From NCBI RefSeq assembly GCF_000002235.5, contig NW_022145599.1, forward strand, positions 26,310,879 through 26,374,878: a stretch of DNA of 64,000 bases, written 5' to 3'. This document shows positions 22,592 to 35,503 of the stretch, piece by piece. The position numbers and the translations under genes are program-made. Under the pieces are notes generated by a model that saw only the letters and a list, made by a program, of their open reading frames with translations, made no database searches and was not told the origin of the DNA. Position 1 is the first letter of the stretch, and every line of letters begins with the position of its first letter. This stretch comes from Strongylocentrotus purpuratus (lineage: Eukaryota; Echinodermata; Echinoidea; Camarodonta; Strongylocentrotidae).

Positions 22592-22889
22592 GGGGGGGGG
22601 GGGGGGGGGGGGTCACAAAGATTTTAAGTTGGGCTTAACAGTTATGGAAAGCCGTTAGCATCTACGAAAATATTTTGTAAAAGTTATTTTAAAAGGCATC
22701 AAATGTTGATTTAATTAAATTTTCTATTATCAAGGAGATTTTATGTTCTTGATGAGAAATTTATAAAAAGTCTAAAATACTTGAATTCTCGCTTTTGAAT
22801 ATATTTTATTTCAAGACTACAAATAGCTCTCCATAATTTTTAAGTCCAACTTAGAGTTAAGTTCAACTTAAGATCTTTGTGAAACACCA
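22592..22889. mobile_element. inverted-repeat element, family C, copy 1
   Basis: Opens with 21 G residues then TCACAAAGATTTTAAGTTGG and closes with CTTAAGATCTTTGTGAAACA. It is colinear with 40923-41242 over most of its length (for example GTTATGGAAAGCCGT, AAAATATTTTGTAAAAGTTA, GGCTCTCCATAAT or AGCTCTCCATAAT). The G-run has expanded at the terminal GGGG of the element. Confidence 0.85.
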
Positions 22890-23413
22890 GTATGGAGCAG
22901 TAGCATATGTCCAAAAGTGGACAGATCTAGACCTTTGTAGCATCTTTGACCACTGGATTGGGTATACCCTCTGGCATACAAGGGAATCTGGAGGCTAGGG
23001 GTGTAAGCTGCTAAGATTTGTTCTACTATGAAAGAAGCACCGTTTTCTAATTTATAGGAAACCTCATCGTTTGCTTTATTCCCTTTAAATTCTAAAGAAG
23101 TATGTGAAGTCTTGACATTTGCAAAGAACTATATTTGAAATGATGGTATTAAAATACCGCATTTTATAGAGAAAGTTGTAGCACTTGACTGGCTTGAGTT
23201 CATTAAAGAATTCTTTCATTCTGTCGTGATCTAGATCTTGCACGCATTCCCTGGTATAGAGAAGTCTTTAAGTAAAAGAACGATTGCCAGATTTTCATCT
23301 GGTACTTCTCCCCCAATTTCCACCTCGGCTATTTTGTGTGCGGTGTACCTTAAAATAGAGGTAGAGTTTTCCCCCTAGTATGATTCACGGAGTGAGTGTT
23401 TTTGAGTGACATT
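22890..23413. other. non-coding, nothing recognised
   Basis: Spacer between two inverted-repeat elements, with no open frame or repeat recognised. Confidence 0.45.
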
Positions 23414-23759
23414 AGGCTTGTCTTTATCAGCTCGAGATCACTAAATAGCCCAATATTTCTGATTTGGGAAATAAGCCTGAAGTTTCAAATTGCGTCTTCA
23501 TCAGCTCGAGACTCAACCTCGACACTTAAAACTTGAGCTCGAGAGATTTTGTTCGGCATTCGCGGTGAAAATGCACCGGACAAATAGCAGGATATTATGC
23601 AAACTAGCCCAAGATATCTTGGGGATGATTATCTCGACCAAATATCCTGCTAATTGCAACTGCGGGCTGATGAAGACGCAAATTAGCTGGATAATCTGCG
23701 ATTGGGATAGTTAAAATAGCGGGTTATTTGGCAATCTCGAGCTGATGAGGACAGGCCTA
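23414..23759. mobile_element. inverted-repeat element, family G, copy 2
   Basis: Terminal sequences AGGCTTGTCTTTATCAGCTC and GAGCTGATGAGGACAGGCCT are near-perfect reverse complements. They are flanked by T(A) in the manner of a TA duplication. Colinear with 1194-1494 but with about 45 bp extra in the middle. Confidence 0.85.
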
Positions 23760-24259
23760 TTTTGTCTGATACAGTTTACTGATCAACAAAAAGAGAGAAA
23801 AATGATTGTGCTTTTTGTTATCAGATGTTACTCACTGGAGGAGTTATGACAGGTTGAAGGGCGCACACATAATGTAGGTTATTCAAAGCTGTTTATGTCA
23901 TTATTAGCGCCCCTTCCCAAAAGAAACGTAAATACTAAAGAAAAATACAATCCTCATCTTTAAACAGCGTGTTCACACACAAAACAATTTATCCCAAAAC
24001 TCTATAACGAAACGTTATATAAAGAATCATCATATAAATTTCAGAGTGTCCACACACAATAAACGTTGTATAAATAATCATCGTATAAATTCCAGGATGT
24101 CCGCACAGAAGAAAGTAATCCTGAAACTCTACAGTGAAATGTTGTATAGGTACGCAGTTTGCTACTGCGGTCATGAAATGGAAGCGGAAATGAGAGGCCT
24201 GGTCTCCTTTCGCTCGAGGTCACGTTAAGCCCCGCCCAGTTAGATACACTAGTTACACT

Positions 24260-24475
24260 CTCCCTGTCCACACACAACATTTTTCGTGATTAGGCGTGAT
24301 TCTTTATTGAGTTCTAGTTCGGAACAATGCCCAAACCTGCGTTTCGTTAGACTAGTTTCGTTATACGACGTATCGTTAGTGAGCGTCCACACACACAATT
24401 TTCATCGTAAAACTATCGCGATACAGTATAGCTAATCACGCCTAATCACGGAAAATGTTGTGTGTGGACAGGGGG
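24260..24475. mobile_element. inverted-repeat element, family H
   Basis: CTCCCTGTCCACACACAACA on the left pairs with TGTTGTGTGTGGACAGGGGG on the right. The pairing continues inwards through CGTGATTAGGCGTGATT / AATCACGCCTAATCACG, giving arms of about 42 bp. Related CACACACAA blocks at 23970-24080 (GTTCACACACAAAACAATTT, GTCCACACACAATAAACG) suggest a second, decayed copy immediately upstream. Confidence 0.85.
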
Positions 24476-25254
24476 AAAGAGGGGTAAGATAACATGATGA
24501 TTAAGAGATATAAATACTTTGTGATATTACATAGTGCAAGCAAATCAATGAATGTAGGACTATTCAATAAGGTATGGTACGGAATACATAATTCAAATAT
24601 GAAATAAAAATGAAAATTCAAATACAATATGAAGTCACAGATATTCTTGTAATAATAAATCAATAGCCACACTGTCAATCTGAAAGTCGTTCAACTGTTG
24701 CTTGATATGAAATTGTTCCATGAATTTTTTTTCCTAACCATGCAGAGAAAATATGAATAACATTCAGTATTGATTTCATACCCTATGTCTAAATTGAGCA
24801 AGATTCCCTATTTTGTTCAGGTTTGCATGCACACTTTGTTGTATAACCCTCCTATAATACCCAGGACTATGATACCCAGATAATGCAATTTGCACCAGAC
24901 AGATTCAATTTTCAGAGGCAGTACCAGCTTTGAATTTGACCAGCCTTAAATTTGACCAGTCTGTCACTCTGAGGGTCATTTTGTCCTTGACTCATTCAAG
25001 TATACTTCAAGACAAGGACTTGTCTCCAACTTGAATGTCTGCTGTGTCTATCATGCTAAGGTTTTTATTTCTATCTGTCTCCGATGAAGTAGCTGAAATG
25101 TCTTTTCTTCATGTCCAGTCCTTTTATTTGTATGTTGGTTCCCTCTCCTAACCCCTGCACTCCCTCCCTCTGATCTCTATTCATTCTCTTCCTCATCATC
25201 TTCTCTACTATTTCTCTCACACATGGTGCCTCCCTTCTCCCTTTATTTCCCTCT

Positions 25255-25271
25255 TGCTTTCTCACCCCTGA

Positions 25272-25302
<31 letters not shown>

Positions 25303-25579
25303 TCCCCCCCCCCACTCTTCCTCCCCCTCTCTCTCTCTCTCTCTCTCTTCCCCCACTCTTCCCCTCTCTCTCTCCCCTCTCTTTCCCCCTCTCTCTTTTC
25401 CCCCTCTTTCTCTCTCACCCCTCTCTCTTTCTCTCTCTCTCTCCCCCTCTCCCCAATCTTTCTCTCTCTCTCTTCCCCCTCTCTCACTCTTCCCCCTCTC
25501 TCACTCTCCCCTCCCTCTCATGCTCTTTCTCATTCTCTTTCTCATTCTCTTTTCCTCTCCTCCCATCCATATAATCACT

Positions 25580-25612
<33 letters not shown>

Positions 25613-25656
25613 TTCTTCCCCCTCCCATTCCCTCTCTTCCCTCTTTCTCTCTTTCC

Positions 25657-25700
<44 letters not shown>

Positions 25701-25860
25701 CTCTCTCCTCCCTCCCTCTCTCTCTCTTTCTCCCCCTCTCCCCTACCTTTCTACCTCTCACACTCTCCCCTTTCTCTTTCTCCCCCTCTCTCTCTCCCCC
25801 CCCCCCCCCCCCCCCTCTCTCTCTTTCCCTTTCTAATTCTCTTTCCCTCTTCTCCCCCTG
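25255..25860. repeat. long (CT)n / C-rich pyrimidine tract
   Basis: About 600 bp almost wholly C and T on the + strand, mixing pure (CT)n blocks (for example 25667-25696) with runs of C (25796-25814). Interrupted by a short non-pyrimidine stretch near 25565-25578. Frames across it are low-complexity artefacts. Confidence 0.95.
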
Positions 25861-28800
25861 TCCCTGCAATAATCACTGTCTGAGGTAGATATTAACATAT
25901 CCATTGTGTTGCCCATCTTTTTCCACAAGCATGAACAGGACAAACTTATAAGGACAAACTGTAGTGAGGTATTGGTGTGGTAATGATGATTATACTACCA
26001 TGATGTTCTACTCACTATGGGTAATACCCACATTTCGGCCAAAAAACCCTGGGCATTTAAACAGTGACCCCTGGATCAAAAGTCTAATGTCAAAAGTAGA
26101 TCTAAATCTATTTCATTTCATTTTAAAGACTTTATCTTCTGCAATCAAACAAAATCAGTTATACAACAAATATGGATAATTATATAAAACATAAGGTATG
26201 CAAACAATATACAAAATATAGAAACAAATGTATAATACATGAGTAAGAGTAAATTTGTACGTTGGGCCATTGCGTGTATAAAGAAAGAATGCAGAAGGTC
26301 ATTTCTCATTTCTCATTAACACTTTGGTTGCTTTCTTCGCCTCTGTGCTTGGTAGCTTGTTTGCCACACATCCAACTTTGCACAAAAAATAGGCAACAAT
26401 TGAGGGAAGGATTGCTTTGTGCAACACAATGGCTTTGCAGAAGTAACCGTTTCTGGTCTCAATTAGTTCCATGACAACCCTAGCCTTGCCTTGTAGCGGT
26501 ATAAATCAATCTTGCGCCGGAAACAGTTGAATAATCTTGTAGCCTTTGGTATATCTATATCTTGTGATAAATTCATTGTGGCATATATATATATAAAGAG
26601 TTAATTTACTGAATAACTTATAGGCCTATCAAATTAAAAGCATCGAGGATAAGAAATAGGAAAAATGCACTCAATGGTATAATTAAGGAAGATCAGAAAA
26701 TTGCTAATGGCAGGAAATGAAAGAAAATGTATACATAGATCTAATGATAACTCAGGTAACAGGTTTCTGCACCACAGGCTTAAAATGTAGTCCCAACTAC
26801 CAGCTAATGTTTAGGATCCTATAACCACAATCTCTATCATATATGCGCTGTGCATATATGGCCTAACCACCCATCCACTTACGAATTGCATGTATCAATC
26901 AATTTAGTTATCTCCTTCGAAGGCTACTGCTACCATTTGCAGTCTCCCAAGCGCAGAGCCTCTCCATGCATGTTGTATCGAGGGCTTGAGGCTAGACAAA
27001 AGCGATCAATATCTCTTTGTCCGTAGCTGTGACGAAGGCTTCCAGAACTGCAAACTGCGTGTCAAGACGATATCATCATCCTCATGACCCCTTTGCGTGT
27101 ACATGCAGTCCCATCCATAGTGATTCATGTTGGGATTAGGTTGAGTGATGTATACACCCCATGTTCAGTGATGCACAAATATGGCCTTCAAGTGTGTCCA
27201 CATCACTTTAAGATAAAAGCTAAATTCACACTTCCTCACCTCCCGTGCGGCTCAAGGCGAATGAAAAAAATGAAATTAAATCATTTCTGGAGTTTAATTC
27301 AAGTGGAAGACGTGTCATTAAGATGGCATTGTTGATATGTTGTCTGTTCAGAGCCAGAATGGTTAACTCTGTTTTGAAGTTTAAGGAAAATCTGACCCAA
27401 ATAGACAGCTACTCTAAAAGAAAGCATAAAAATCACAGAAGCAAATTGATGAAAGTTTCAATTAAATCTGACTAAATAGTAGAAAATAGTAGAAAGTTAT
27501 GAATTTTTGAAATTTGTTATCAATACTGGAGCAGTCCCCTCCATGACCAACCTGTTTTATATGCCTGTTGTACACTGTGGACTAATTACTGTTAAATTTC
27601 ATTGTTTTACTATGTACAATGTAATCTCATGTACTTTATTTATTTATTATTTAATAAATGAAATGAAATGGAGAAAAAATGAAATGTACATATGGGCACT
27701 TCAATTTGATTGAAGGGGTAGTGACAACGCGATGTAGTGCTGGACTACTTTCCCATCTGTTCCAACATATAAAATGACTAAAATCAAATTTTTCAAAAAA
27801 TCATTGCTCAGGAGGCTATTACTTTTAGAGGACCTGTATTAATACGCTATCTATGACAATTTTGTGTAGTGACCCAAGGGAGAAGAGGTTTACAAGAAAA
27901 ACAGAAATTAATGATATTTTTGTACAAGGCAAATGGGAGAGTTATCCACGTCCTAAGTCACAATCCACTGACCGAACAACCAATTTGAGATTCACATAGA
28001 CTTAGTGATCTCATATTTCAATCATTCAAATTAAACTTTCTTACTATTGGTCCGATTCATTTCAAACTTTTGCCATTCTGTTTTCTGTTATTTCGTACAA
28101 ATCAACTTATTACAAGGGTTGGATTGCCCTTTAATGAGTCAACATCCTTTACATCCAAACAGAAAATATTTTGATAAGCCATTGTAAGAGAATGCCACAA
28201 TTGTGCTATCAAGGTTTGGTGATCGAATGCCATGTTTGTTCACGGATTCCATTGACGTCATCCCGAGAAAAATAAACAAACACCTGGATTGCACAGAAGG
28301 ACATAGAGAAGTCTGTTTGATTACCTATTCTAAATCAACATCATACTAGATGCTATTTCATTAATGAGTTGTTTCTAATATTAGTTTGTTGGCAACTATT
28401 AAGATAACGTTTTTGTTTAAAGATATAAAGCTTTAATGACCCAATTGTTTCTTTAAATCAAACCATAACAGTTTTTATTAGTGTAGTACATTTCTAGAAG
28501 TGATTTTATGAAGTATATAATCCGGATAACATTATAAATAAAAATCAGAAATAATGAAATTATTGTTTTCTGAAAGATAACAAATATAAAGATATTTCTA
28601 TTTCTACATGCAGCACCATCTTGTATTAATAAGTTCTTGTATTTGTGAGACTACCAACAGAAATCATGTTTTCTGAAATATAATAAATGCAGATACATTT
28701 TCATAAAGATTGGAATTGTGAAGACTTCTTCTCTGACTTATAGCCATACAAAATTAAACTAAATACTGCATCATATAAATGCCTTCATATGAATATTATC

Positions 28801-28954
28801 ACTACTGTCAAGATATCTTTATTTTTTAATTTAAACAAAACAGATTACTATTTTTCATAACTAAAAAGGGCCAAATGAAATCACAAGCTTTTAATTTATT
28901 TTTTTCTTCAAAATTCTGCTTCATCCAAAGCGCACTTGACAGTAGCAGTACAGT

Positions 28955-28956
<2 letters not shown>
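25861..28956. other. non-coding, nothing recognised
   Basis: About 3.1 kb with no convincing exon. A GC-richer, apparently single-copy patch at about 26920-27110 carries several CpG-containing motifs and may deserve a conservation check. The rest is AT-rich. Confidence 0.45.

Positions 28957-29010
<54 letters not shown>
28957..29010. repeat. (TA)27 microsatellite
   Basis: Uninterrupted TA dinucleotides, with GGCCC directly after. Open frames of Tyr-Ile repeats on both strands are artefacts. Confidence 0.97.
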
Positions 29011-29012
<2 letters not shown>

Positions 29013-29084
29013 CCCACTGATTGTTTCTGGCTGAGAATAGAAATGGTCAGCACCTAATTAAGACATCGTTTATTACGGTACCTT

Positions 29085-29280
29085 CAAAAGAACATGACAG
29101 AAAGCAATCACAAGGACATCGGCTCGTCGTCACCCGTGGCCCACGCACCAAGTGACCAAGCGAGGGCGTGAGTGTGAGTCACATGATCTTACTCACACGA
29201 CGCAGGATGTGAACAAATTAATTGAACAAATTGGGTTATGCCATTGCAGCCTGGTTAGCATTCTATCAACCAGCGACAGC
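29085..29280. other. GC-richer single-copy patch, possible regulatory sequence
   Basis: More CpG-rich than its surroundings and not repeated in the window. GTGAGT at about 29175 and ACTCAC at about 29191 form an inverted repeat around a TCACATGA E-box-like sequence. There is no direct evidence of function. Confidence 0.25.
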
Positions 29281-30389
29281 TAGACGTGAACAATAATTAT
29301 TGGCACTTGTGGAATGGACAATACTGTGTCACTGACATTATAAAAAGTGTCAAATGGATTGCACATAATACAGCATCAGACATAAAGATAAGATGTATAA
29401 ATCTATTACACATAATACTAAAAATGAAATTTCTTATAATTTATTGATATATTTATTCTGTTCTTAAATATCATGTCCATTGAAGGGATTTATTAATTTT
29501 GTAGAATCTTGTGAATATAATGATAATGTTGTATGTGATTGTCAACTGGACACGATCGGGTCCTCAAATAGCACAGAACCGATTTGAAAAAGTCAGTACA
29601 TTCTTTTTATCTTTTGAAAATATTTGAATAAGTAAGAGAAATGAGAGCAAAATTAAATGAATGAAGATGGTAATATATGATCACTTCCCTATTGTGAGAT
29701 GTACAATATATACTTGAAGAGTTACTATTATCAATCAGTTGGCTTTTCTACTACATATACTTGTTGGTCATTCAGAAAGTGCTTTTAGGGATATTGTTTT
29801 CTGTGATTATATTTGGATACTTAGACAAATTGATAAAAAATAACTGCTTTCATGTCTACCGGAATGTAAAAATGTTTGATAGTATATACAGCTGACATAT
29901 AAATTATTCTTACCCTTACCAAGTTTTTTTTAATTTTGTAAGTATGTGAAAAAATTGATGTGTCCTGATTTATGTTTCTTTAGACAGTTACATATTAAAG
30001 CTTACCCCTAACAAATATTTAACAAAAGTCCTAATTCAACAAGCCTAGCTTTCATTCTTGAGTTCCCCCAAAACACCAAAAACTTTAAATTTACAAGGGG
30101 TATGATTAATTTAGTTGGTAGCTGTATTTGGCTTGAAGGTGACGTGACGTTCATTATCATTTTCTGGTTTGCTCCTGAGTGTCAGCGGGAAAAGTTGATT
30201 AGCAATCCAGATCTAATGATGAGAGAAGTAATCATGGTGGAAAGGTCACAGTAAGGTCAATGAGTCGCCGCTGAAGAGGAAGGGGAAGGGGGATTTCAAA
30301 CCTGGCCTCTCACACTCACTTGCAGGATTGCTGGCTCCAATCAAGGAAACATTGAGTGAAAGAGAGGCGCTCCTAATTAGGATGGGTCG
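29281..30389. other. non-coding, nothing recognised
   Basis: AT-rich with no recognised gene or repeat. Confidence 0.45.
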
Positions 30390-30723
30390 TTAAAGGTAAA
30401 GACCAGTATTGCAAATGTACATCTAGCATAGATGTACTGCAAGGTTCTGTAATCATCAAAATGATAAGAAATTTGGCCCCGTCTTCATATAGTTACAAGC
30501 ACTGTACACAGAAAGATGTATATGGACTACGCACACGTGCGCAACACGTGCGTTTATCTCTCACAGTCCAATAAATATACTAATTTACCAAATATATCAT
30601 TTAGTAGGCGGTTTGTTATTATCATGTATTAGTCAAAACATATTCTTTCACATGAGTGGTAATAAGAGCCTCCATTTCATTTTTTGAAATTGGGGCGTTT
30701 CCAATACTGGTCTTTACCTTTAA
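30390..30723. mobile_element. family A element, copy 2 (inverse orientation)
   Basis: TTAAAGGTAAAGACCAGTAT on the left and ATACTGGTCTTTACCTTTAA-type sequence on the right. The interior is the reverse complement of 19384-19797, for example CACTGTACACAGAAAGATGT and AAATATATCATTTAGTAGGC. It is about 80 bp shorter than copy 1. Confidence 0.88.
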
Positions 30724-30943
30724 ATTCAAAAATATGTTGAATGTCATTCGCAGTATGAAAGCCACATTTAGAAATGACAAGAAGGCTCCTCATGGATTGG
30801 GTTGTAGAGTTACACTTTTTGGGGTATTATTTTGGAATATGACATTTACAAAGCAATGTGCCAGCAAATGTCCAAAGTTCTATCTTAGATGGTTCATGTA
30901 AAAAAATCAAAACGTCCTTTGACGTGATATATTATTACTGTGT

Positions 30944-31022
30944 CTCAGAACTAGTGTCCTTCTGTGTTTTTTTAGAACTAGTGTCCTTCTGTCTCTCAGA
31001 ACTAATGTCCTTCTGTCTCCCA
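30944..31022. repeat. three-unit tandem repeat, 24-27 bp
   Basis: AGAACTAGTGTCCTTCTGT-type units begin at 30947, 30974 and 30998 (AGAACTAATG in the last). Confidence 0.85.
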
Positions 31023-31633
31023 AGTCTCAACAGACAATTAAACCAAATACCTGCTTGAACCAGGTGGTTCCTATAGTAAACCAAAAAGATTATACATATT
31101 GTATAAATTCTTTTTAATATTTGTTAAATGTCCACCAATTTATACAGGAAGAAGTAGCAATCACTCAACATTTATAAAACAAGCAAGAAGAAAATCCTCA
31201 ACACAAGTATATCATCCCCGGGACCAAAACTATAAGAGATGCCAGCATGCATCGACCATTGGCAAACATGTATCACTGAAAAGATGTACCACTGATGAGC
31301 AGACATGCTTTTCCCTTACATCTGTTTATTGTGTGAGGACACACCCTTGCAGTTGCATTCCTCGGTATCTCTTGAAATACCTCGCTGCTCTCCTATTGGT
31401 CAAATTCCCTTTAATGGGAGATCATTAGAGGGGCGCATCCCTGGGCCTGCCCCCCAAGGGTGCAAGGACACAATCACCATCCCCCTCTCAGGATCAATAA
31501 TCCATTGTGAGATTAAAGATTAACAAACTGTTGATCTGCAAGACTGTTGATCAGTGGAGAGTATTTATTCAGTGTGTTTTATAAAAGCGTAACTGGTCTT
31601 GGCAGTCTGCCAACATTTGAAAAAAAGGAAGCA

Positions 31634-31782
31634 AGGCCCTGTTTCATAAAACTTGTCACCAATAAAAAGTTCAAAGAGCTATTATAAGCTAGTGAAATCA
31701 TGAACTTTGATTGGCTGAGAGCTTATTTGTCATAGAAATCTAGCATTTGTTGTAGATAACAGGTTTTATGAAACAGGGCCCA
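31634..31782. mobile_element. family B element, copy 3
   Basis: GGCCCTGTTTCATAAAACTT and its reverse complement at the right (ACAGGTTTTATGAAACAGGG followed by CCC) delimit about 149 bp. The internal ATTGGCTGAGAGCTTATTTG resembles copy 2. Confidence 0.9.
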
Positions 31783-34176
31783 GGTAATATATCTTGTGGA
31801 TTATATAATATTTTTGACCTAGAGTCTCTAAAACAAAATTTATAGAAGATTGTCCTTCAAGTTAATATATTTGTATTGAACAAGTTTTGCTTAATGTTTA
31901 CACAACTTGCTTAGATGTGTTTTGTAATATATTTTTTGGAAACATTAGTCTTAAACTAACTGATTGGAAAATATACAGTGTGGAATAATATTGATGGGAG
32001 TGGAATGGTAATGAATATATTTTGTTTAAAAAAATATTATAAAAATATACATATGAAAATATAAAGTTTGTCATGTAATCTTTCCATTTTCATTGTTTTT
32101 TCCCTACTAGTTTTTAAAATGTATTTTCTACATTTCTGATTTCACTCAAATTGGTTTGTTAACAAATCAGATTTTTGTTGTTGAAATGGTTCATGTGGTT
32201 TAAGAAGAAGCATTCTATCTATTGTAAGACATAACAATTAAAATCAGTAGTTAACATCTAAATGAAATGATACACATTCAAATTAGAGAAGCAAGAGATG
32301 TGTTCTGAATTATTGCTAGTATGTGAAATTCATTTTTCTTTAGCTTTTGAATCTTCTATTCTGTATTCATTTTACATTACTTCCCTGTACAGAATTATAT
32401 ATTTATTGGTTGATAAATGTTTCTCTTTCATCAATACTAGCAGTCACGATGATGATAACTAAAGATTTGTTTTCTTCTTATTTTTCTTTTCTGTCTCTTA
32501 AAGGTATGGTATTGGATCTGTTGAAAGCGACAACTTGAAATGCAAGGCCATCAAGAAAAACAACATTGAATGGACATATTGGAAACTTTACCATGACTGA
32601 CATGTAGTCTATAATTATATGGATGGATCGAATTGCAGCAAATTTTTTAACAGACAGCGTGGAAGCATGCCAACAGTTCAAGAAAACATTTGAAAACTGT
32701 TTTGAAACACATTTTTGATGATCTTCTGAGACTGAGATACATGAATATTCATCATCAAAATTTATGCGCATATTTGAACTCCTCCTTTGGACACAATCAG
32801 ATAGGTGTAGCCAATTTGAGGAGTAAGATCATTAGACAGAACAACTTGGATGGAATTGGAGTGACGATGATTAATTACAAGAACAATGTGTGGATGGCTT
32901 TATATGACTCTGTGAATTTAATTGCATGGATGAACAAAAGCTAAAAATGCTATTATCATTAACAAAAAAATCCAAAGACATCTCTAGTGTACAGTGTACA
33001 GTCATACATGTAAATACCTTGTACAGAGTGTGGAGGGCAGAGAGACTGTCGCTCTGTTTAATAGTTTGCTGTGAACTTATGTAGCTCCCCAAAGGTGCTG
33101 AAGATGTGTTTGTGAACCACTCTTTCTCCTGACACCACGCACAAAGTGATGCGACAGGCTGACATCGATTGGCTGCTGAAAAAAACTCCTCATCTCATGA
33201 AATTCACTTGTTGCACCTTTATTTCACAGACACCATTAAGTTGTAGCTACCATTCCAAGGGTTAAAGATGTTCAAGTTTATAACTTCTTAACTCCTCTAT
33301 TACTGGAACCAAAATCCGGCATATAGGGAGAAATTATGTACAAAAATACACAGACAACATGGTGGCCTGTACTTCAACAGAAGAAGAAGAAGAAGAAGAA
33401 GAAAGGAACAGTTTTCTACTTGAACATGATCTATGACAACTAGAAAAAACAAAAATGATCATTAACATTATGAAGGAGAAATAAGATGAGAAATTAAAAC
33501 CCTATACATTTGAACACCAGGCATAGCTGTGTGATGATGAGCTTGCAGTTGCATATCTTTTTAAAAATATTGCAGTGTACATTTCATAAAATCCTAGCTA
33601 AAAAGATAGTGGGCTAAACAATACTCCTTTGGGTGCAAAGGACAGCGCTCCTTAAGCATCGGGCAGATCTAACTGTGAATTTGGACGTTATAAATCATTG
33701 ATTCACAAGCAGGAGAAATCTGTGGCTGGCCAGATGGAATAGAAATGGAACAGTGCGGTGTATAGGGAGTGGACAAGAGAATAGATACAGATGGAGGCAG
33801 TTTCCATCACTCAGTGGAAGCTCATGACTGATAATCTTGAGAGAATGACAAAAAGAGGATGACCATGAGCTACAGTTCATCTAAAGTTAAAAGCAGGGTG
33901 ACGTGGAAACACCGAAGGAAGATGGAGGTCAGAAAGAGAATGATCCTTACCCAAGGCCCATTCCTAGTCGGCTACATGAGTGACTCAGGAACAGAATAGG
34001 GTATCAGAAGACCAGGATTTGCAGGAGATGAAGAACAGATGCTGTTTCCATGGAAACGAGATGAAGAGGGTGAAGATGGACTGATGGCGGTCCACAAGTC
34101 CACTTAAAACTTCACATAATGCTGAGGTGAGCAATTTTAAAATTATTCAAATATAATTACACATCAGTTGTAGAGG
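31783..34176. other. non-coding, nothing recognised
   Basis: Contains a short (GAA)n block (about 33378-33402). A purine-biased region at about 33700-34080 has no long open frame. Possible non-coding transcript or old repeat; not supported further. Confidence 0.4.
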
Positions 34177-34280
34177 TGTTGGGTATAGTGGTTCATTCAC
34201 TTGACTCTCAATTCAAGGGTTGAGGGTTCAAAACCCATAGAGGTGCTAATTTTCTTTGGTAAGACATATCATTATTATAC
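34177..34280 (+). mobile_element. truncated tRNA-derived SINE
   Basis: TAGTGGTTCATTCACTTGAC matches the head of the SINE at 16005 (CAGTGGTTCATTCACTTGAC), followed by GGGTTGAGGGTTCAAAACCC in the B-box region. The body is lost soon after a TTTGGTAAGACAT block. Confidence 0.65.
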
Positions 34281-35394
34281 CCCGCGCGCCAATCTGACGA
34301 ATTCCATCTGCCATTAACTAAAACTATACTTGCTAAACCCGTATTTATCTCCATCATCATTATCATCATTGATGTTGTTGTTGTTTTAATTATTAAGAGC
34401 AAGAAAGGTGTTAACTCATGCCATCTTGATGGTATACCTTTTGTTCTTTTGTGACACAGAGAAAATAATCTGATTGTTTGCTTTATGAATTCAGATATTA
34501 CATTCTATCAATGTTCAATTCCTTGTGGGCATTGCAACATGATTCTGTCAGTTAAAAATTTGTTTAGCGCCATGCCTGGATTTTAAAACTAATATTAGTT
34601 CTTTTTTCTTGATGGAAACAATTTGTGTTAATCCATAGAGATCTATCACTGTATGGTTTATTCAGTCAGATAGAAGTTGTCACCTTTGTGTAATTCAAAA
34701 TCATGAACTGTTTTTACTCCAAGGATTTTGTTGAATTTAGGTCTTCCGGTCTAGATCGATGAGTAGGTGGTGATTTCATAAGCTACTCATTAACTCCAAA
34801 ATAATGCATTTCCTGCTGTGCTTGATTTGATAGTAAAGACCCCTTGAATTATTTTAATTGTAAGTTGTTTTACAGATTAAAGGTAACTGTAATGAGCTGT
34901 CATGTCAACAAAAAAATGTCACTAATTGAGAAAAAGATATAAAAACCTTTATTGACATATTTAATGATAGTATAGTACATGAATGGAGTGTTTTCCACCT
35001 AGAGTGTATAATTTTATAATTTTATTATTATTGTCACCGATCACCTATCAACATGGAATTTATTTTTTTAATTCGTCTTGCATAGGCTTAAGCAAAGGGG
35101 GTAGAGAGCAGTGCTCCTGCAGCATTGTTTATTTCTTTTCTTGAATTTGTCAGACATTTAAGAATTTGCCCAGTGTAGTGTAATCAACCCTGTTACTTTT
35201 TTTTTTCATAAGTGGTACTTTCCATTACCCCCCCCCCCCCTCCAGAAGAGAAAAGCTTTTATCAGTCATGATATGCTCTTTTAATACCCTGGCTTTTCAA
35301 CAAGGACTTTAAAAATTTACAGAAGTATCAAATAATGAAAATGTGTCTTTAGTGGCTGTTCAGTTTAAGAATTCACTTTTTCAAAATGTTATAT
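34281..35394. other. non-coding, nothing recognised
   Basis: No gene or repeat family. A run of about 11 C lies near 35230. Confidence 0.45.
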
Positions 35395-35465
35395 ATTATC
35401 ATTATTATTATTTATTTATTTATTTATTTATTATTTTTATATATATATATATGAATATATATATT

Positions 35466-35500
<35 letters not shown>

Positions 35501-35503
35501 GTT
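35395..35503. repeat. AT-rich simple repeats with T and G runs
   Basis: TATTATTATTTATTTATTT-type repeats, then TATATATA, then a T-run and a run of about 12 G at 35491-35502. Confidence 0.85.

Noticed and set aside
25071..25888. Frames of 120-220 codons on both strands
   Set aside because: Artefacts of the (CT)n tract; alternating residues only.
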